NCBI GenBank assembly: GCA_012932295.1
Contig: JAAONU010000016.1
Coordinates: 15,974,111 to 16,038,110 of the forward strand
DNA length: 64,000 nt
From: Cyclina sinensis
Taxonomy: Eukaryota; Mollusca; Bivalvia; Venerida; Veneridae
Direction: 5' to 3'
Positions 1 to 12,376 of this stretch are shown here, piece by piece (position 1 is the first letter of the stretch; each line of letters starts with the position of its first letter). Under the pieces are notes generated by a model. It had not been told where the DNA came from. It worked only from the letters and a program-made list of their open reading frames with translations, and searched no databases. A program made the position numbers and the translations under genes.

Positions 1-870
1 GTAATTAAGCTTAATTAATCTATACACGGATTTAAATTCAAAAGTACATATAAATTACACTGTGTTTGTCAAACCTGATGTTTATACGGATTTACCCCAC
101 CCACGTTGTTCAAGTAAAAACAAGTTCAAATATAGTTTAACACGTTAATAACATATGTAAAATGTTGACTGTTCATGTACATTTATGTGAATAGAAATAC
201 GTCCATGTTTCACACTTACTTACAGCTGTGCACCTATGATGTTTTATTTTATGTTTAATGTTTCAAATTGTCGGTATGTTTTAACGTTATTGTGCGTTAA
301 TATCCGCACTGATATTCAACACTTTTCTTTAAAAGCTGTAAAAATCATTAAAAATTTATATAAAATTCTTTGATTACATAAAATCATCAGTTAAATACGC
401 GCTTTGCTCTTGTGATTACTGAAAGAACTGTGTAGTTTTCAGTTACATCCGTGTTTGTCTGCCATGGCAGTGAAAAGTTCCATGGCGCGAAATTTAAACG
501 GTGCGGTTATTGTCACCTGGAGGTGATGGCAAAGCTCTCCATATGGTATATTATACCAAATATCGAATACCAAGTCTTATACCATCAATATTCAGCATGT
601 TTAACTATGTCCAAAGAAGAGGCAAAATCTACCAAATATTTTTCTTTTAAAATCTTAAAACAGTAGTGAAAATGTTTTAAATTCTTTAGTGTCTCCACAT
701 CCAGTGTTTATACCACTTAGAAAAGATTTTTAACAAAGTAAAGCAGTCAGATGAATACTTAATAAAATAAAGATACATGCAATCTTTTGAATTTTTACCA
801 TAACACCGGATGTTCCCATTATACCAGATACACCAACGTCTATTTTGTAACCGGTAAACTGTCTGTAATT
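1..870. other. no gene seen
   Basis: This is AT-rich sequence with only short open frames. The longest (451-666, +) has no recognisable domain and is probably chance. No repeat boundary was recognised. Confidence 0.5.
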
Positions 871-873
871 TAA

Positions 874-1155
874 TTAACACGGATGGAGTCTTAGCCTTAT
901 AGTGTAAGGGAATACAGTCCACACTCGCTCTCGACTTCCAGAGTGCAGATGGAAATAATTCCAGTTATTTGAAATCGATTCCACATTTGAAACTACGTTT
1001 TTGGATACCGAAAGGACATGCACAACCCGCCTTTGTAACAGCCCAGCCTCTAGCATTTCAATGCCCCTGTTCATCGCATTTTCACTAAGATGACGTCTAA
1101 TTGTTGATTTGCCAAAAGTTTTGGGAGTTTCAAACAAAGTTTGACGATAACACAA
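874..1155 (-). pseudogene. Tc1/mariner transposase N-terminal remnant (copy 1)
   Basis: The minus-strand translation contains an IRRHLSE motif followed by a helix-turn-helix-like stretch ending in LSVSKNVVSNV. This aligns by eye with the N-terminus of the better preserved transposase at 53950-54945 (IRRHLSEAEMW...) and with the remnant at 9185-10014 (VRRHLSEADM...). That part of Tc1/mariner transposases binds the terminal repeats. Only the DNA-binding region is recognisable here. No downstream catalytic DDE part was seen toward lower coordinates, so this is an old fragment. Assignment rests on similarity among the three copies in this window. Confidence 0.55.
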
Positions 1156-3810
1156 GAAAAATCTTGCTACCTGTAATCATGTATATGAAGGTACATGGCC
1201 ATAAATCGCCATATTTTCATGGGTAGGCTTTTCCTTGTTCTTCTCGTGCAAAGTGTACATGACATATCAATAACTGTACTACACGCTAACAGGCCTGTAT
1301 ATAGATATATCATTAGCAGGAATTTTCGTTTTATAAAGTGATCATATGAACATTAAACATATGTCAAAAAGTAATCCTAAGCAAATTTTGGTTAGTATAT
1401 TTTATACATTCCATTTTTTTCAGAATGATGTTATTATAGAAAGTGAAAGAATCTACTTTGGTTTCTGTTTATTGTTACTATCTATTAAGATATTTAAGTT
1501 AAGCTACCGTTTATACTGGCGGTTCATATTGCCGAGTAGTTATATTATTTCAGATTGTGAAGGACAGCGAAACACACAGAAAATGTCCAAATCAAGAGAC
1601 AACCCAGACTGTTTAAATGAATTCTTATATAACTTATTTCTGTCTATATGTCAATGACACATAGGTTAAAATAGTTTTTTTCTTCGTAAAACAATTTATT
1701 CATTTTTTATTCCTATACATCACCCAGCTTCAAGAAGTATTACATGTCTGTGAATATGATTATTGTATTTTACTCAGCCGTCGCAAAAGTACTGAAAGGA
1801 TCACTTTTGTTACAGAGCTATCGAACACATATTAACTGATATTTCTTCCAACTTCTGTTGCCAGGTTCTTAATTAAATCCTGTCCTCTTGAAGGAAGAAG
1901 AAACACTCAGTTTGATGACCAGTCCAGGTTGCTGACAAGCTTATGTCTGTGTAAGATTAACTGTAGCCTGCTGTTACATTTTTAAAATATTACGTATCAG
2001 AAAATTTAAAGAAATACGGTATAGTCAAAATACATACCACTCATTTGCGAATGTTTAGTAACCGCTGTGTACATTCTTATATATTTTAGGATTGATTCTG
2101 TGATTTATTTCAGTTGTCAGCCCATTTATTGACTATCAAGCTCTGCAATGGGTCCAGTGGTGACGCGCTGAACATGTAATTCAGGGGCCATGAGTTCAAC
2201 ACCCTGATCCACCATTACAGTTACAAACTGTCATGTCATTGGGATGAAGCCCGATGTATCAGTATATATATATCTGTTTTAAAATAATGTAGGTGCTCTT
2301 TAGTGTAGCACGTATGTAAACTCTGCTATTTTAATTTATTTTACCATTGCAAGTGAAACTGTATCTTCCGTTTAAAATAACGCTTGATTAGAAGCAGTAA
2401 CAGGTGTGCGACAAATGTATGGTGAGCGACCAATGTATGTATAAATAACATTGTGTTTTCTTTATTTGTCCGATCCTATTTTTTATTGCAGTTGAAGCGG
2501 CGCCCTTGGATGTTTAGATTAATGCTTCTCTTGTATTTCAAATGTATTGAAGTAACAAACAAGTATTGAATAACATATCGCATTTCGCATCGTGAGGAGA
2601 CAGTTCAAATATCTGTTCGTTTGAAAGTAAAGTGCGAGCAAATAAAAAGTTTCGTAACTTGTTAACAACATAACAAAAGTCGCTTAGGTAGCACATACCA
2701 GGTTTTGCACTGCATCAAGGCGGTGAGAAAATTCTGAAGAGGTGAACTTGTTGGATACGTGTAGTTTACACATACAGAATATTCTTTATGACTGTAGAAC
2801 TGTTAGTGCATTTAAATAGACCGCCTGGGAATACTGCTTTGATCATAAGCAACGCTGTCACCACTGACCTAGTAGATCGATTCCCTAAAGCATTTGTCAG
2901 AGTTTGTATCTACAGATTTCAGGTCGTTTCTTCTGAATGCTGCTAGTGCCTTTTTAAACGTCTTGTAGGTCGACAAATGACATTAAAAGTGACACACGAT
3001 ATATGACAGTTCAACACGATGCATGACAATGCAATACGACACATGTTAATTAAAAAGAAAATATTGCATATTTTGTCCTACCATGGACCGCGACAGTAAC
3101 ACTAATGTCTATACTGGTTGATCACGTCGTGTATGAATTACAAATGAACAAAGATATCCACGGCATGATGAAATATACCATTACGCTAATTGAACTGTCA
3201 TTCAGTCAAATGAAAATATGATATAGGCATCAGGCCTAAACAGCATATAAGTTGCAACTTCCAGCAATCATGGGTAATAGTTTCTCAGGGTAATAGTGTA
3301 TATTAGCAACCCGAGAACTGAAATAACACCCGAGGTGTCGTTTGGTAAGTCTGTGTTATCAAGACGTTTGGTCAGCTAGTGTGTATTCCAAGACGCTTTA
3401 TACACTGTAGTGCACATTGCAAGCGTCTGAGGAACGCATAGCAGAGCGGCCAGGGGAGAGAACTAGAACATTACGTTTTCTTATATAGATTACTCGCCCC
3501 TTGCAAAAAATTATAAACCGGGCGATATTCATTTCCAGGATGATAGACCGAAATAACACCATGTGACTTCAGATTTGGTTATAAAGTAAAAATTTTACAT
3601 CAGGTGTAATAAACATAGATATAAAATGGAAATAGATTTTACTTTTAAGTATAGCATGTAAATGAAAATCCGGTATTAACGATTTAAGATATTTTCTTCA
3701 AAAATATTTGGTAAAACCGTTAAACCTCTTGGTAAACATGTTTTCATTTTTCATGGGAAAGTGTCTTATAATTGTCAAATCACATAGGGTTTATAATAGT
3801 TCATTCCCAA
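1156..3810. other. no gene seen; one SINE-like segment
   Basis: No convincing exon was found. The open frame at 1346-1657 (+) is rich in hydrophobic and AT-coded residues without a recognisable domain. The only structured item noticed is the tRNA-like segment at about 2139-2215. Confidence 0.45.
2139..2215 (+). repeat. tRNA-derived SINE-like remnant
   Basis: The segment has an A-box-like stretch (TGGGTCCAGTGGTGACGCG) and, about 35 bases later, a B-box match (GAGTTCAACACC, fitting GWTCRANNC). These are the internal RNA polymerase III promoter elements of tRNAs and tRNA-derived SINEs. It does not fold into an evident intact tRNA cloverleaf and no anticodon could be assigned, so a SINE head is likelier than a tRNA gene. 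Confidence 0.4.
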
Positions 3811-3812
3811 TA

Positions 3813-5279
3813 GACCGTTCCATAATTGATAAATTGACCGCCGCCATTATGAAGGTCACGTGACCATCTGCCATTAAAGGACTGCTTAACCTCGCTATGA
3901 TGCTTAAGTTCTGTATAGCTCTGTGTAACTTTTTAGCTTATTTCAAGGTGACATACTGTCTTATATCGCGTGAATTTTGTTGCAGAATAAGCATCTGTTT
4001 ATTGATATATTATAACTATTTTGTATGTTTTATTCCTGACTTGAACATATTATTAACTATTTAACACATGAAAGACTATTAAAAAAAGACCATGGACTGT
4101 TCAAAGTGGAAGCTTGACTTGTGTGAACCAGATAATATGTGTAAAACACAAATAATTTTGAAAACACTGTTTTCCTTTTCAGAAGTTGAAACTATGATTT
4201 CAATTATTTGAACAACTCTTAAAGCTTACAAAATGGACAAAATGACAAAATTAAACATCTCGCTCATCAACGGCATATTCATTCTATTTTAACTAAAACT
4301 TGCTTTATTCTTTGATACAGTTTCAAAGAATACTTGACAATAAATATGCATTATTTAGCATTTCTTTAATTATCTCTTTCGCGGTGTCCTGTGGTGAAGG
4401 AATGTGGTTACGTTATATAGGGGTGACATACTGTCTTTGTTGTGATTAGTCACCGTTAATTGTCATTGTCGGTCTTGCTTGATCAGTCTCAGTAAAACAC
4501 CGTAGTAACGAGAATTGCTCTTGAGAAAATGCCTGAAGTCTATAAAATATGGTTTTTATTTGTTCCTGATTGTTATATGAAATTTAAGATTATATATTCT
4601 TCCTTACAAGCAAGATTTTCAAGACCGTATGTAATTTAGCATCTATTGCCGAATGGACCTTTCTATACTTTATTTCTTGCACTTGGTGAATCTGTTTTTG
4701 CAAAGTTTTGATATGTACAACATGTGAGTTTGTGTATGCAGAAAGAAATTAATAGCTGCAAGCCACACGTTTGTAAGATATTGATCTTACAATAAAACGT
4801 TTGCTTTCTTTCTTATTTTTAACATTATTGCTGATGATATTTCTTGTAATACGGAAAACAAAATTATTATGATACCTATATAACTATACCCTTTTGGTCA
4901 GATATTTTAAAGATAGATACATGTACTTTTTAAAAGCAGTTTTTCGTGAAATTTTGGATAAAATAAAAAGAATTAATCTACCGGAGAATATCACAAGACC
5001 TTTAGTCAACAGTTCAATAGATTCAGATGTCAGCAAAACTATCGTTTACAAATATACTTTTTTCAGTTAGAAGACCTAGAGATAGATCTTTGCTGATATT
5101 AATGCTTCATGTGGTTTATATGAATCTGTTTCTCTAACATACAACGTCACATTAACATTACAGCTAAAAAAATGGGACTTTTTCTAAGCTCTGCATTATA
5201 AAACTGCTTCAATCTGCGCAGTCCCTTAATGGCGGACGCAAGGGAGGTAATCAGGTAGGTACTAATTTCTTGAACGGTC
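3813..5279. mobile_element. TA-flanked terminal-inverted-repeat element, non-autonomous
   Basis: The left end reads GACCGTTC and the right end GAACGGTC, each directly flanked by TA (3811-3812 and 5280-5281). Further in, GCCATTAAAGGACTGC (left, about 3870-3890) matches the reverse complement of the right side (GCCATTAAGGGACTGC) with one mismatch, so inverted similarity extends about 80 bp with gaps. The 1467-bp interior has no long open frame. TA flanks and terminal repeats suggest a Tc1/mariner-type non-autonomous element; the family is not identified. Confidence 0.5.
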
Positions 5280-5459
5280 TATATCAAAATGGTTTCGAAC
5301 GCGTATTTCATTTAATTGTTGACGTGATTTTCTCCTCGAAAATTTTCACTTAATGAATTGAAAGATTATTTCTCAAGTTCGTACAAAAAAACGTAAGCAA
5401 GAATGATTGAAATCATTGATCAGTGATTGAAGTATAGCTATTTTTTAGATGTATAACCA

Positions 5460-6745
5460 GAGGACCAAAAAGACCTAGGTCGTTCACCTGACTCCTCCGA
5501 TAAGCCCCACCCCTGATGACCATGATTGTTTTTTCACAGATCACAAAAACTTTCATAATTTATATAAAGGGTTACCCCTGAAACATTTGTACCAAATTAT
5601 TGTCAAATTGGACCTGCAGTTTCTAAGCAAACGATTTGTAAAGATTCCTATATAGAAATATAAGGTTCATGTGCCCGGTCCCTGGTGACCATATTTTTTC
5701 ATGAATTGCAATAAATTTAATAATTTATGTAGAGGATCACCCAATGAATATTTATGCAAAACTATTATCAAAACTGACTCACAGTTTCTAAGAGGAAGAT
5801 TTTCAAACTAATTGTGCGCTCGATTGATTTTTGCAGGAGTTTTGGGGTTTTCCTATATTCATCATCACATTTTAGTAAAACCTTACAGAAATGTTTAGTA
5901 CCTAAAGTTGTTGCGCATAGAGTAACATTTTCTGCTTGACTAATTTTCTCACTGGCTTGAATTGGGAAGCGGGGAGACATTCGGTTTCCTGTAAAAACAG
6001 CATCTAGTTTCGTGATAATACTCTCAACTGCACAAGAAATCTGATGTTGAATGTAGGATGAGTTGGTGGGGGTAGGGGGGGATTAGCGTGTTTGGCTAGC
6101 TAGTTTCGTGCTAGATGAAAGAAACATGGTTTTCCTATGATTTCCTATGAAAAATATATTTTTCGAGATCTCTCCCAAAGGTTTATTTTGTGTGCAAACT
6201 TGCAATAAATATGTTGATTTAAAAGAAGTGTTTTCTGACAATTTAATCTACAAGTAAAGGTTATTTACGGGCCAAGGTCATTCAAATATATATAATTTTG
6301 AAAATCTCTCCCAAAGGAATATTGTGTTCGCAAACAGGAAACTAAATCAACTGATTCAAAAGAAGTGTTTTTTTACAATTTGACTTCAGGGTCAAGGTTA
6401 TTTATGGTCAAGTTATAAAGAATATATGTCATTGGGAAGATCTCTCTCAAAGGGTTGATATGTGCAATCATGAACTTAATCTGTTGAGAAATAAAGGAAT
6501 TTTTGCCAGTCTTAAGTATTTCTAAAATTTGGACTTTAGAGGTCAAGGTTGTTCGGGTCAAAGTCATATAGGTATATGTCAGTTGGAAGGTCTTGTCCAA
6601 AAGGGTGTTATATTCAAGTATGAAGTAAATCCGTTGACTAATAAGGAAGTTACGGGCACTGTTTGAGTTTTCGGACGGACTGACGGACTGACAGACGGAC
6701 GGTTCAACACCTATAAGCCCTCCTTCAATTATACTCCTATAAGCA
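5460..6745. repeat. degenerate interspersed/tandem repeat block
   Basis: The left part (5460-5770) contains a CCTAGGTC-rich start and two similar stretches describing the same degenerate unit. The right part repeats a unit with the phrases TCTCCCAAAGG, AAAAGAAGTGTTTT and GTCAAGGTTATT several times between about 6165 and 6650, at spacings near 130-150 bp. The block ends in a run of GACGGAC repeats (6672-6700). No coding function is apparent; the short minus-strand frames inside are by-products of the repeat. Confidence 0.55.
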
Positions 6746-7005
6746 GTGGTAAAGGAGACATCAAAATAGAGTTATGTAACGTTCTAGAGTGGATTACTGA
6801 AATATAAAACATGCTTGTCCGGGTTATATTGGGGAGGATAGGCAACGTCGGAAACATATCCCATCAGGCTTCCATCCACTTTATCACCACTCTCATATCC
6901 ATATTTTATGCCTAGACCCGACTGAAAATTTAATGAGCATTTTGATTATGCAGAAATATGACAAATATGATTATATATCCCAAAGTTTAAACTCTACTTG
7001 TCTTC

Positions 7006-7035
7006 GAAATAGCCGCGACATATAGGGATCACTTC

Positions 7036-7067
<32 letters not shown>

Positions 7068-7850
7068 CCGTACGTCCGTCTGTCCGTCCGTCACAAAACT
7101 TGTCCGGACTACTCCTCAGAAACTACTGGTGCGATTTCATCCAAACTTTACAGGTATGATCAGTAACAAGTATAGTTGTGCATATCATCGGCATTTTCCA
7201 GTCCAATGATTTTTATGAGAGTTATGGCCCTTTTATGATTTTTATTTTTGAAATTTGTCCGGACTACTTTTCGTAAACTACTAATTTAATTTGTATGAAC
7301 TTTTACAGGATTAATCAATACCTCAAGTTCTTGCGCATGTCTAACGGGTGTTTTGGTTGAATAATTTTTGGCTGAGTTATGGCCCTTGAATGAAAAAGGC
7401 GTTTTGGCCAAATAATGAATTTTGTGTGGCAGGCTTCACAGAGGCTGCGACATGCTAAAAAGTAGCCATGACATATAGAGATCACTTCCCCATCATCTGT
7501 TTGTCTGTCCGTCCGTTCGTCTGTCTGTCTGTCCATCACAAAACTTGTCCGGACTACTCTCAGAAACTGTTGTTGCGAGTACATCCAAACTTTACAGGAT
7601 AAATCAGTACCAAGTCTAGTTGTGCATATCGTCAGCATTTTCCAGTTCAATGATTTTTGTCAGAGTTATGGTCCTTTAATGATTTTTATTTTTAAAGTTT
7701 GTCCGGACTACTTTTCTTATACTACTAAAGCAATTAAAATGAAATGTTACAGGATTGTTCTGTACCTCAAGTACTTGCGCATGTCTTACAGGTTTTTCGG
7801 TTGAATGATTTTAGCTGAGTTATGGCCCTTGAATAAAAAGAAACGTTTTT
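7006..7850. repeat. two direct copies of a ~0.4 kb repeat
   Basis: Copy A (about 7006-7408) and copy B (about 7456-7850) share the same order of phrases: GCCRYGACATATAG, a TCTGTCCGTC-rich microsatellite, CACAAAACTTGTCCGGACTACTC, an AACTTTACAGGA stretch and TTATGGCCCTTGAAT. Divergence is moderate with small indels. The open frames across this block are not conserved between the copies, so no protein is claimed. Confidence 0.7.
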
Positions 7851-9184
7851 GAATACAAACTGTCCAATCACCTCTCAATACTACTGTTTAATTGGCCATC
7901 ATCAGGCGACACGTGATCACTGATCGCCCTTGTTTTAAGTTAGGATAATGGCATAGGTTTTGACTGACATGACCTAGCTTCCTCAACAAACATTCTGAGC
8001 GAGTTTTATGATGGTTTGATAAAACACGTTGTGTCTAGAATGTTCCCAAGCTAAAGTTATGAAACAGACATTTTTGCAAGACTGATCGCAAAAGCTCATT
8101 ATAGGCATCCTAAGCTCAAGTTAGCTAATAAGTGTAACACTGTTTTGAAATTTAGTGTAATCTGGAAATCAATGACACAAAATGAATTTTCAAAATGACA
8201 GCTCTTTCTATTACAATAGGTACACTAACTCAAGTACACTGTATTAAAATATTTCACTTGACCCTTCAACGAACATGAATGTTTTCCTTGATAAATAGTC
8301 TTCAAGTGGGCGAATTATACTCTCGCAATAAATCATTTAGATTTAAGTGGTTTTACCACTGGGGCAAATTTCAAAATCAAATCAAATATGGAAATTTATG
8401 AATGTTAATCTAAGTCACTTAAATGTCTGCCTGCTTTTTAATTGTCGCCTGCACATTTTTTTTAATTGTATAAATGTGATTAATTTGTTTTAAAGAAGAT
8501 AATTACAATGTACAATACACTAGCTGTTTTTATATATGTGTAGAATATCCCTACTGACCAATTCACCCATGGTCTGACCACCATGATTGCTATATAAATT
8601 TTAAGATATTTATTGAATTACGCACAATTTACAAAATTCGAAAATTGAAAGTCAATGGGGGTCAATGGGGGTAATCTAACTTTTACGATGTAAAAAATAT
8701 TCTTTTAACATTGCATTAGTATTACTGGTAATGTGACCTAAATGTCTCTTATAACTCTTTTTAGACTGGCAATGTTTTAATATATGTAGATTTGTTAATT
8801 GTATACTATTTTGTAACATTGATGAGACATTAAACTTTAATAAACATGAAGAAAGAAACAATTTATGACAGTTGGCGGGTTAAGACAACCGTTTTATCTA
8901 CACTTAACTTTTGACAAGGTGTGTTCTTATGCAGATAAAGACACTAAAACAAGCGGCTTATCTATCGCTTTATAAATATAATACCAAGATAGGTGTTTTC
9001 AAGTCACTTTTAGTGCACTTTTTAAGTTGTTTTAGATTATGATTACACTGAAACTTGGATGCTATTATTTATCTTCTATTTACTTATTTATTTACCTTTT
9101 TCTTTGAAATCGGACATTTTACGGAATTGGCCAGAAAATGTTCATAACAAACAGAAATTGGCTTTATATCTGGTATATCCGCTG
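7851..9184. other. no gene seen
   Basis: No exon or bounded repeat was recognised. A small direct repeat, GTCAATGGGG twice, lies at about 8651-8672. Confidence 0.45.
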
Positions 9185-10014
9185 TTGATTACAGCCTGGC
9201 GGCGGCTTCTCATGCTCCCAATCTCCCTGATTGAGCGTTGAGGTACATTGTTCTATTCTTGGACCTACATGGCACCAAGCTCCTAACCACTCCTCGGCTG
9301 GAGTATATGGGCTTCAATGGATATCTGTATCTCGTTCCAGAGATGTTAAATAAGATTAAGATTCCAAGACCTCGCCGGTCAGTCCAGATGCTTGATCATC
9401 TAGATTATCGATCACGTGGCGGTGGACCATGAGGCACAGAGGTCGGTGCACCCATTCCACCCTATCACTGAGCTATGACGGTCGTATTCAGCTCTCCCGA
9501 TAGTTTCCACAGCTTAGGTCGTCTGTCTATATAGGGCTCGCTTGTTGGTGAACTGGACAGGTCACCAGTTCTTCCTGGTCCAGCAGTTCAGGTCCATAGT
9601 CCATTCGTATCGCTCTCAGCGGTTATTCTGAACTAATGGAATGCAAATACATAGGGTTTCTCGATTAAATATCACCATCGTATGTACTCGTTCTGAGTTA
9701 CTGCGTAGAAACATTGACTCCATAGAAACCTTGAAGCTAACTACTCGATAGCCGTTGTAAAAAGAGTCCATTGTGCTTTGACGAAGCTTTGAAAATCATC
9801 ACTAAACTGCTGACTTGGCCCTCTATCTGTCATCGCCATGCCGCCTGACCCGTGTACCGAAATGCTTGAACTTTGCCAAGACTCTAGTGATTAATACTTG
9901 GTCCACGCTTAGAGCTTTACCAACTTGGTGATAGGCAGCCCCTTGCTCCAACGTACCAACAGTCCAACACATATCGGCTTCAGACAGATGCCTTCTAACA
10001 TTTCTATTCACCAT
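9185..10014 (-). pseudogene. decayed Tc1/mariner transposase (copy 2)
   Basis: The minus strand starts near 10014 with an ORF carrying VRRHLSEADM and a helix-turn-helix-like region (to 9823). After several stops and frame changes it resumes as WNEIQISIEAH..QPRS (about 9280-9345) and ends as IREIGSMRSRRQAVI (about 9190-9230). The same three blocks occur in order in the copy at 53950-54945 (WNELQVQISAH..QPRS and IGSMRRDCQAAVI). The C-terminal block with W-N-E is typical of Tc1-like DDE transposases near the last catalytic acid. Stops and frameshifts make it non-functional. Confidence 0.65.
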
Positions 10015-10921
10015 ATTCCACCATAAACCAATGAAGTTCTGTATTGAAAGTAAAAGCGAATCCCCTTACATGCCATGTATATAAGCTCCCGTTCCCCTCT
10101 CTCCGCCCCTTCTAGCAAATCATGAAAATCACGGGACTCTACCACACCATCTACATGCCAAAGCAGGCTTTGTAAACCCTGGAGATTATCTCAATACGCC
10201 GCGAATGTTCACATAAAACATCACATGTACATTACGTATACACTTCTAATGTGTTACATGTTTGGGCTTAGCAATCGTTGGTTCTCTTAATTATTTTAAT
10301 AGAGTTCTAATTGAAATCGGTTTGTTATTACCAACACCCCTAGCAAATATAAGTTTCTTTAGGTCTAGGGATAAGTATAAGATACATAGATCTCCCATGT
10401 TTAGGGAACAGCCACAATTTCGTTTTCAAGTCTCCGTGTACAGCACTTATCAATTGTTCATATTAATGCAGTGCAGTTTTACATTAGAAATTAAACGTGT
10501 CATCCATTTTAATGGAAGCTTTTATGCGTAGTTAATGATAACATTATGCCAATATCTCGTATGATCCCATAAACAGGAACGTCCAATGCACCTCAAACTG
10601 ACACTTTGAAATTAGTCATCAGTCATTCAAAATACAAAAAAATATAGCTAAATGAAATGCAACATGTACAGTTATAAGATAAAAGCATAAAAAATTTCAA
10701 TATTCAAATATTTTACTTGTTCAAACGTATCCGTGTTCAGTTAAAGAGCTTAAAATAAAAGATATTTGAAGTCTTTCAATTAGACAAGGATAGTTTTTAG
10801 AAATAGGTCATCTACAGATAACCGTAGATTGTAGTGATACATTAATCTGCGCGCGCAAGCTGTCTGAATCGGGTAGCCAAGAATACTCCGCTCGTATGTT
10901 ACACACACATCTGTCGTCGAA
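10015..10921. other. upstream region of the egghead-like gene
   Basis: This gap before the glycosyltransferase start holds no recognisable exon. The last 80 bases are GC-richer than the surroundings (GCGCGCGCAAGC near 10850) and probably form the promoter and 5' untranslated region. No TATA box was seen. Confidence 0.35.
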
Positions 10922-12376
10922 ATGGGGAGAATAAATCAGGTGGGGAGAAGTGTAAAACTGTTTACTCAGCTTCAAGTTCCTAGAATTATTTTTGTGTTAT
11001 TATTGGTACTTTATATTCGGACAGCTTTTAACGTCAGCGCGTCTTTGTATAACGAGAAAGGACCGACACTTCAGGAATTTATTGCACAATGGGGATACTG
11101 TTTTACTGCCTTTATGTACCTACTCAAGGCTCCATTGTACATAAATGTGCCTTATATCTTGACCAATATTTTTGGAGTTATCTTTTTCAACCCTTTCAAC
11201 AGACGAACGAAACTGCAGCAAATTCCGGAGGACTGTCCCTTTGTTTGCTTCCGAGTTGTCACCAGAGGAACTTACCCAAAACTTGTTGCTAAAATTACAG
11301 AACAGAATCTAGAAATGTGTAGAAAAATGGGAATGAAGAATTTTAAGTTTGAACTAGTTACTGACCATGCGTTGCATTTACAACCATCGCACCAGGTGAG
11401 AGAAATTGTTGTACCCATAGACTTTCGCACGCCTAATAATACATTATTTAAAGCCCGGGCATTGCACTATTGTTTGAATGATTACGTCAATATATTGTCT
11501 ACCAACGACTGGATTGTTCATTTAGATGAAGAGACGCTTCTTACAGAAAGTGTTCTCCTTGGAATTGCAAAGTTTGTGTCGGATCCTAAATCAAATATCG
11601 GTCAAGGAGTAATCACATATAGTGGCAGCGGTGTAGAAAACTGGGTAACAACTTTTATGGACGGCATGAGAGTTTCGACAGATTATGGCTTGTTTCGTGT
11701 GGCCTTTGCCTTGCTTCATAAACCTATATTTGGACTAAAAGGTTCGTTTATTGTGGTTAAAATGTCCATTGAAAAGGATGTTGGATTTGACTTTGGTCCA
11801 AAGGAAAGCATTGCAGAGGATTTACGATTCGCACTGACCGCTTGGGATAAAGGTTACAGATTTGACTTCGTAGAGGGCATAATGAAGGAGAAAAGTACGT
11901 TTACATTTACAGATTTTGTGAAACAAAGGAAGCGTTGGTTTATTGGGCACTTCCATATCGTATGGGGTAGATCATTACCACTTTACACTAAGTTTGCCGT
12001 GCTTCCTTTGCACGTGAACACTTTACTGTCCTGGACGTACGTGCTCAATTTCCTCGTGACTTTCTTTTTCACTGACGTCCCTGCTACAAAGTGGCAACTG
12101 GATTTATTTGTTGTCATTACATTTTATAGTCTTTTATTCTTCTGTTTTGGAAACTTTATGTCATCATACTGTAGCAGATATTCGGTTTTGAGGCGAATGT
12201 TCATCGGATTTATGTCGCAGTTCACACTTCCACTATTAGGAATACTTGAAAGCTATGCCAGAGTTAAGGGCCTTATACAGAGAAATCAGTTAAGTTTTGA
12301 ACTTGTTGAAAAGGGAGAAAAAGAAATGAATGTTAAAGACAGAAATGCTTTTACTGGTACAGTCACAGAGTATTAA
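10922..12376 (+). CDS. egh: egghead-like beta-1,4-mannosyltransferase (GT2 family)
   Basis: The 484-residue protein matches the egghead/BRE-3 family, which adds mannose to glucosylceramide to build arthro-series glycosphingolipids in protostomes. Visible features are a hydrophobic N-terminal segment (about 21-38), a second around 60-88, a family-typical VVTRG stretch (112-116), the metal/nucleotide-binding acidic motif HLDEET (200-205), the acceptor-side IAED (297-300) and the processive-type QRKRW motif (335-339). Hydrophobic segments follow at about 360-382, 393-412 and 425-442. This fits a membrane protein of the ER/Golgi with a cytosolic catalytic domain. Length is close to that of the fly protein. 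The whole coding region is one exon. An AATAAA signal lies at 12858-12863. The start ATG is the first in frame after a GC-richer leader. Confidence 0.9.
   Translation: MGRINQVGRSVKLFTQLQVPRIIFVLLLVLYIRTAFNVSASLYNEKGPTLQEFIAQWGYCFTAFMYLLKAPLYINVPYILTNIFGVIFFNPFNRRTKLQQIPEDCPFVCFRVVTRGTYPKLVAKITEQNLEMCRKMGMKNFKFELVTDHALHLQPSHQVREIVVPIDFRTPNNTLFKARALHYCLNDYVNILSTNDWIVHLDEETLLTESVLLGIAKFVSDPKSNIGQGVITYSGSGVENWVTTFMDGMRVSTDYGLFRVAFALLHKPIFGLKGSFIVVKMSIEKDVGFDFGPKESIAEDLRFALTAWDKGYRFDFVEGIMKEKSTFTFTDFVKQRKRWFIGHFHIVWGRSLPLYTKFAVLPLHVNTLLSWTYVLNFLVTFFFTDVPATKWQLDLFVVITFYSLLFFCFGNFMSSYCSRYSVLRRMFIGFMSQFTLPLLGILESYARVKGLIQRNQLSFELVEKGEKEMNVKDRNAFTGTVTEY

Noticed and set aside
1346..1657. 103-codon plus-strand ORF
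   Set aside because: AT-driven composition, no domain, no supporting splice or promoter context.
2139..2215. Functional tRNA gene
   Set aside because: A- and B-box-like motifs are present but acceptor and anticodon stems do not pair convincingly.
9238..9432. Plus-strand ORF with basic C-terminus
   Set aside because: It is antisense to the decayed Tc1/mariner transposase C-terminal region recognised on the minus strand.
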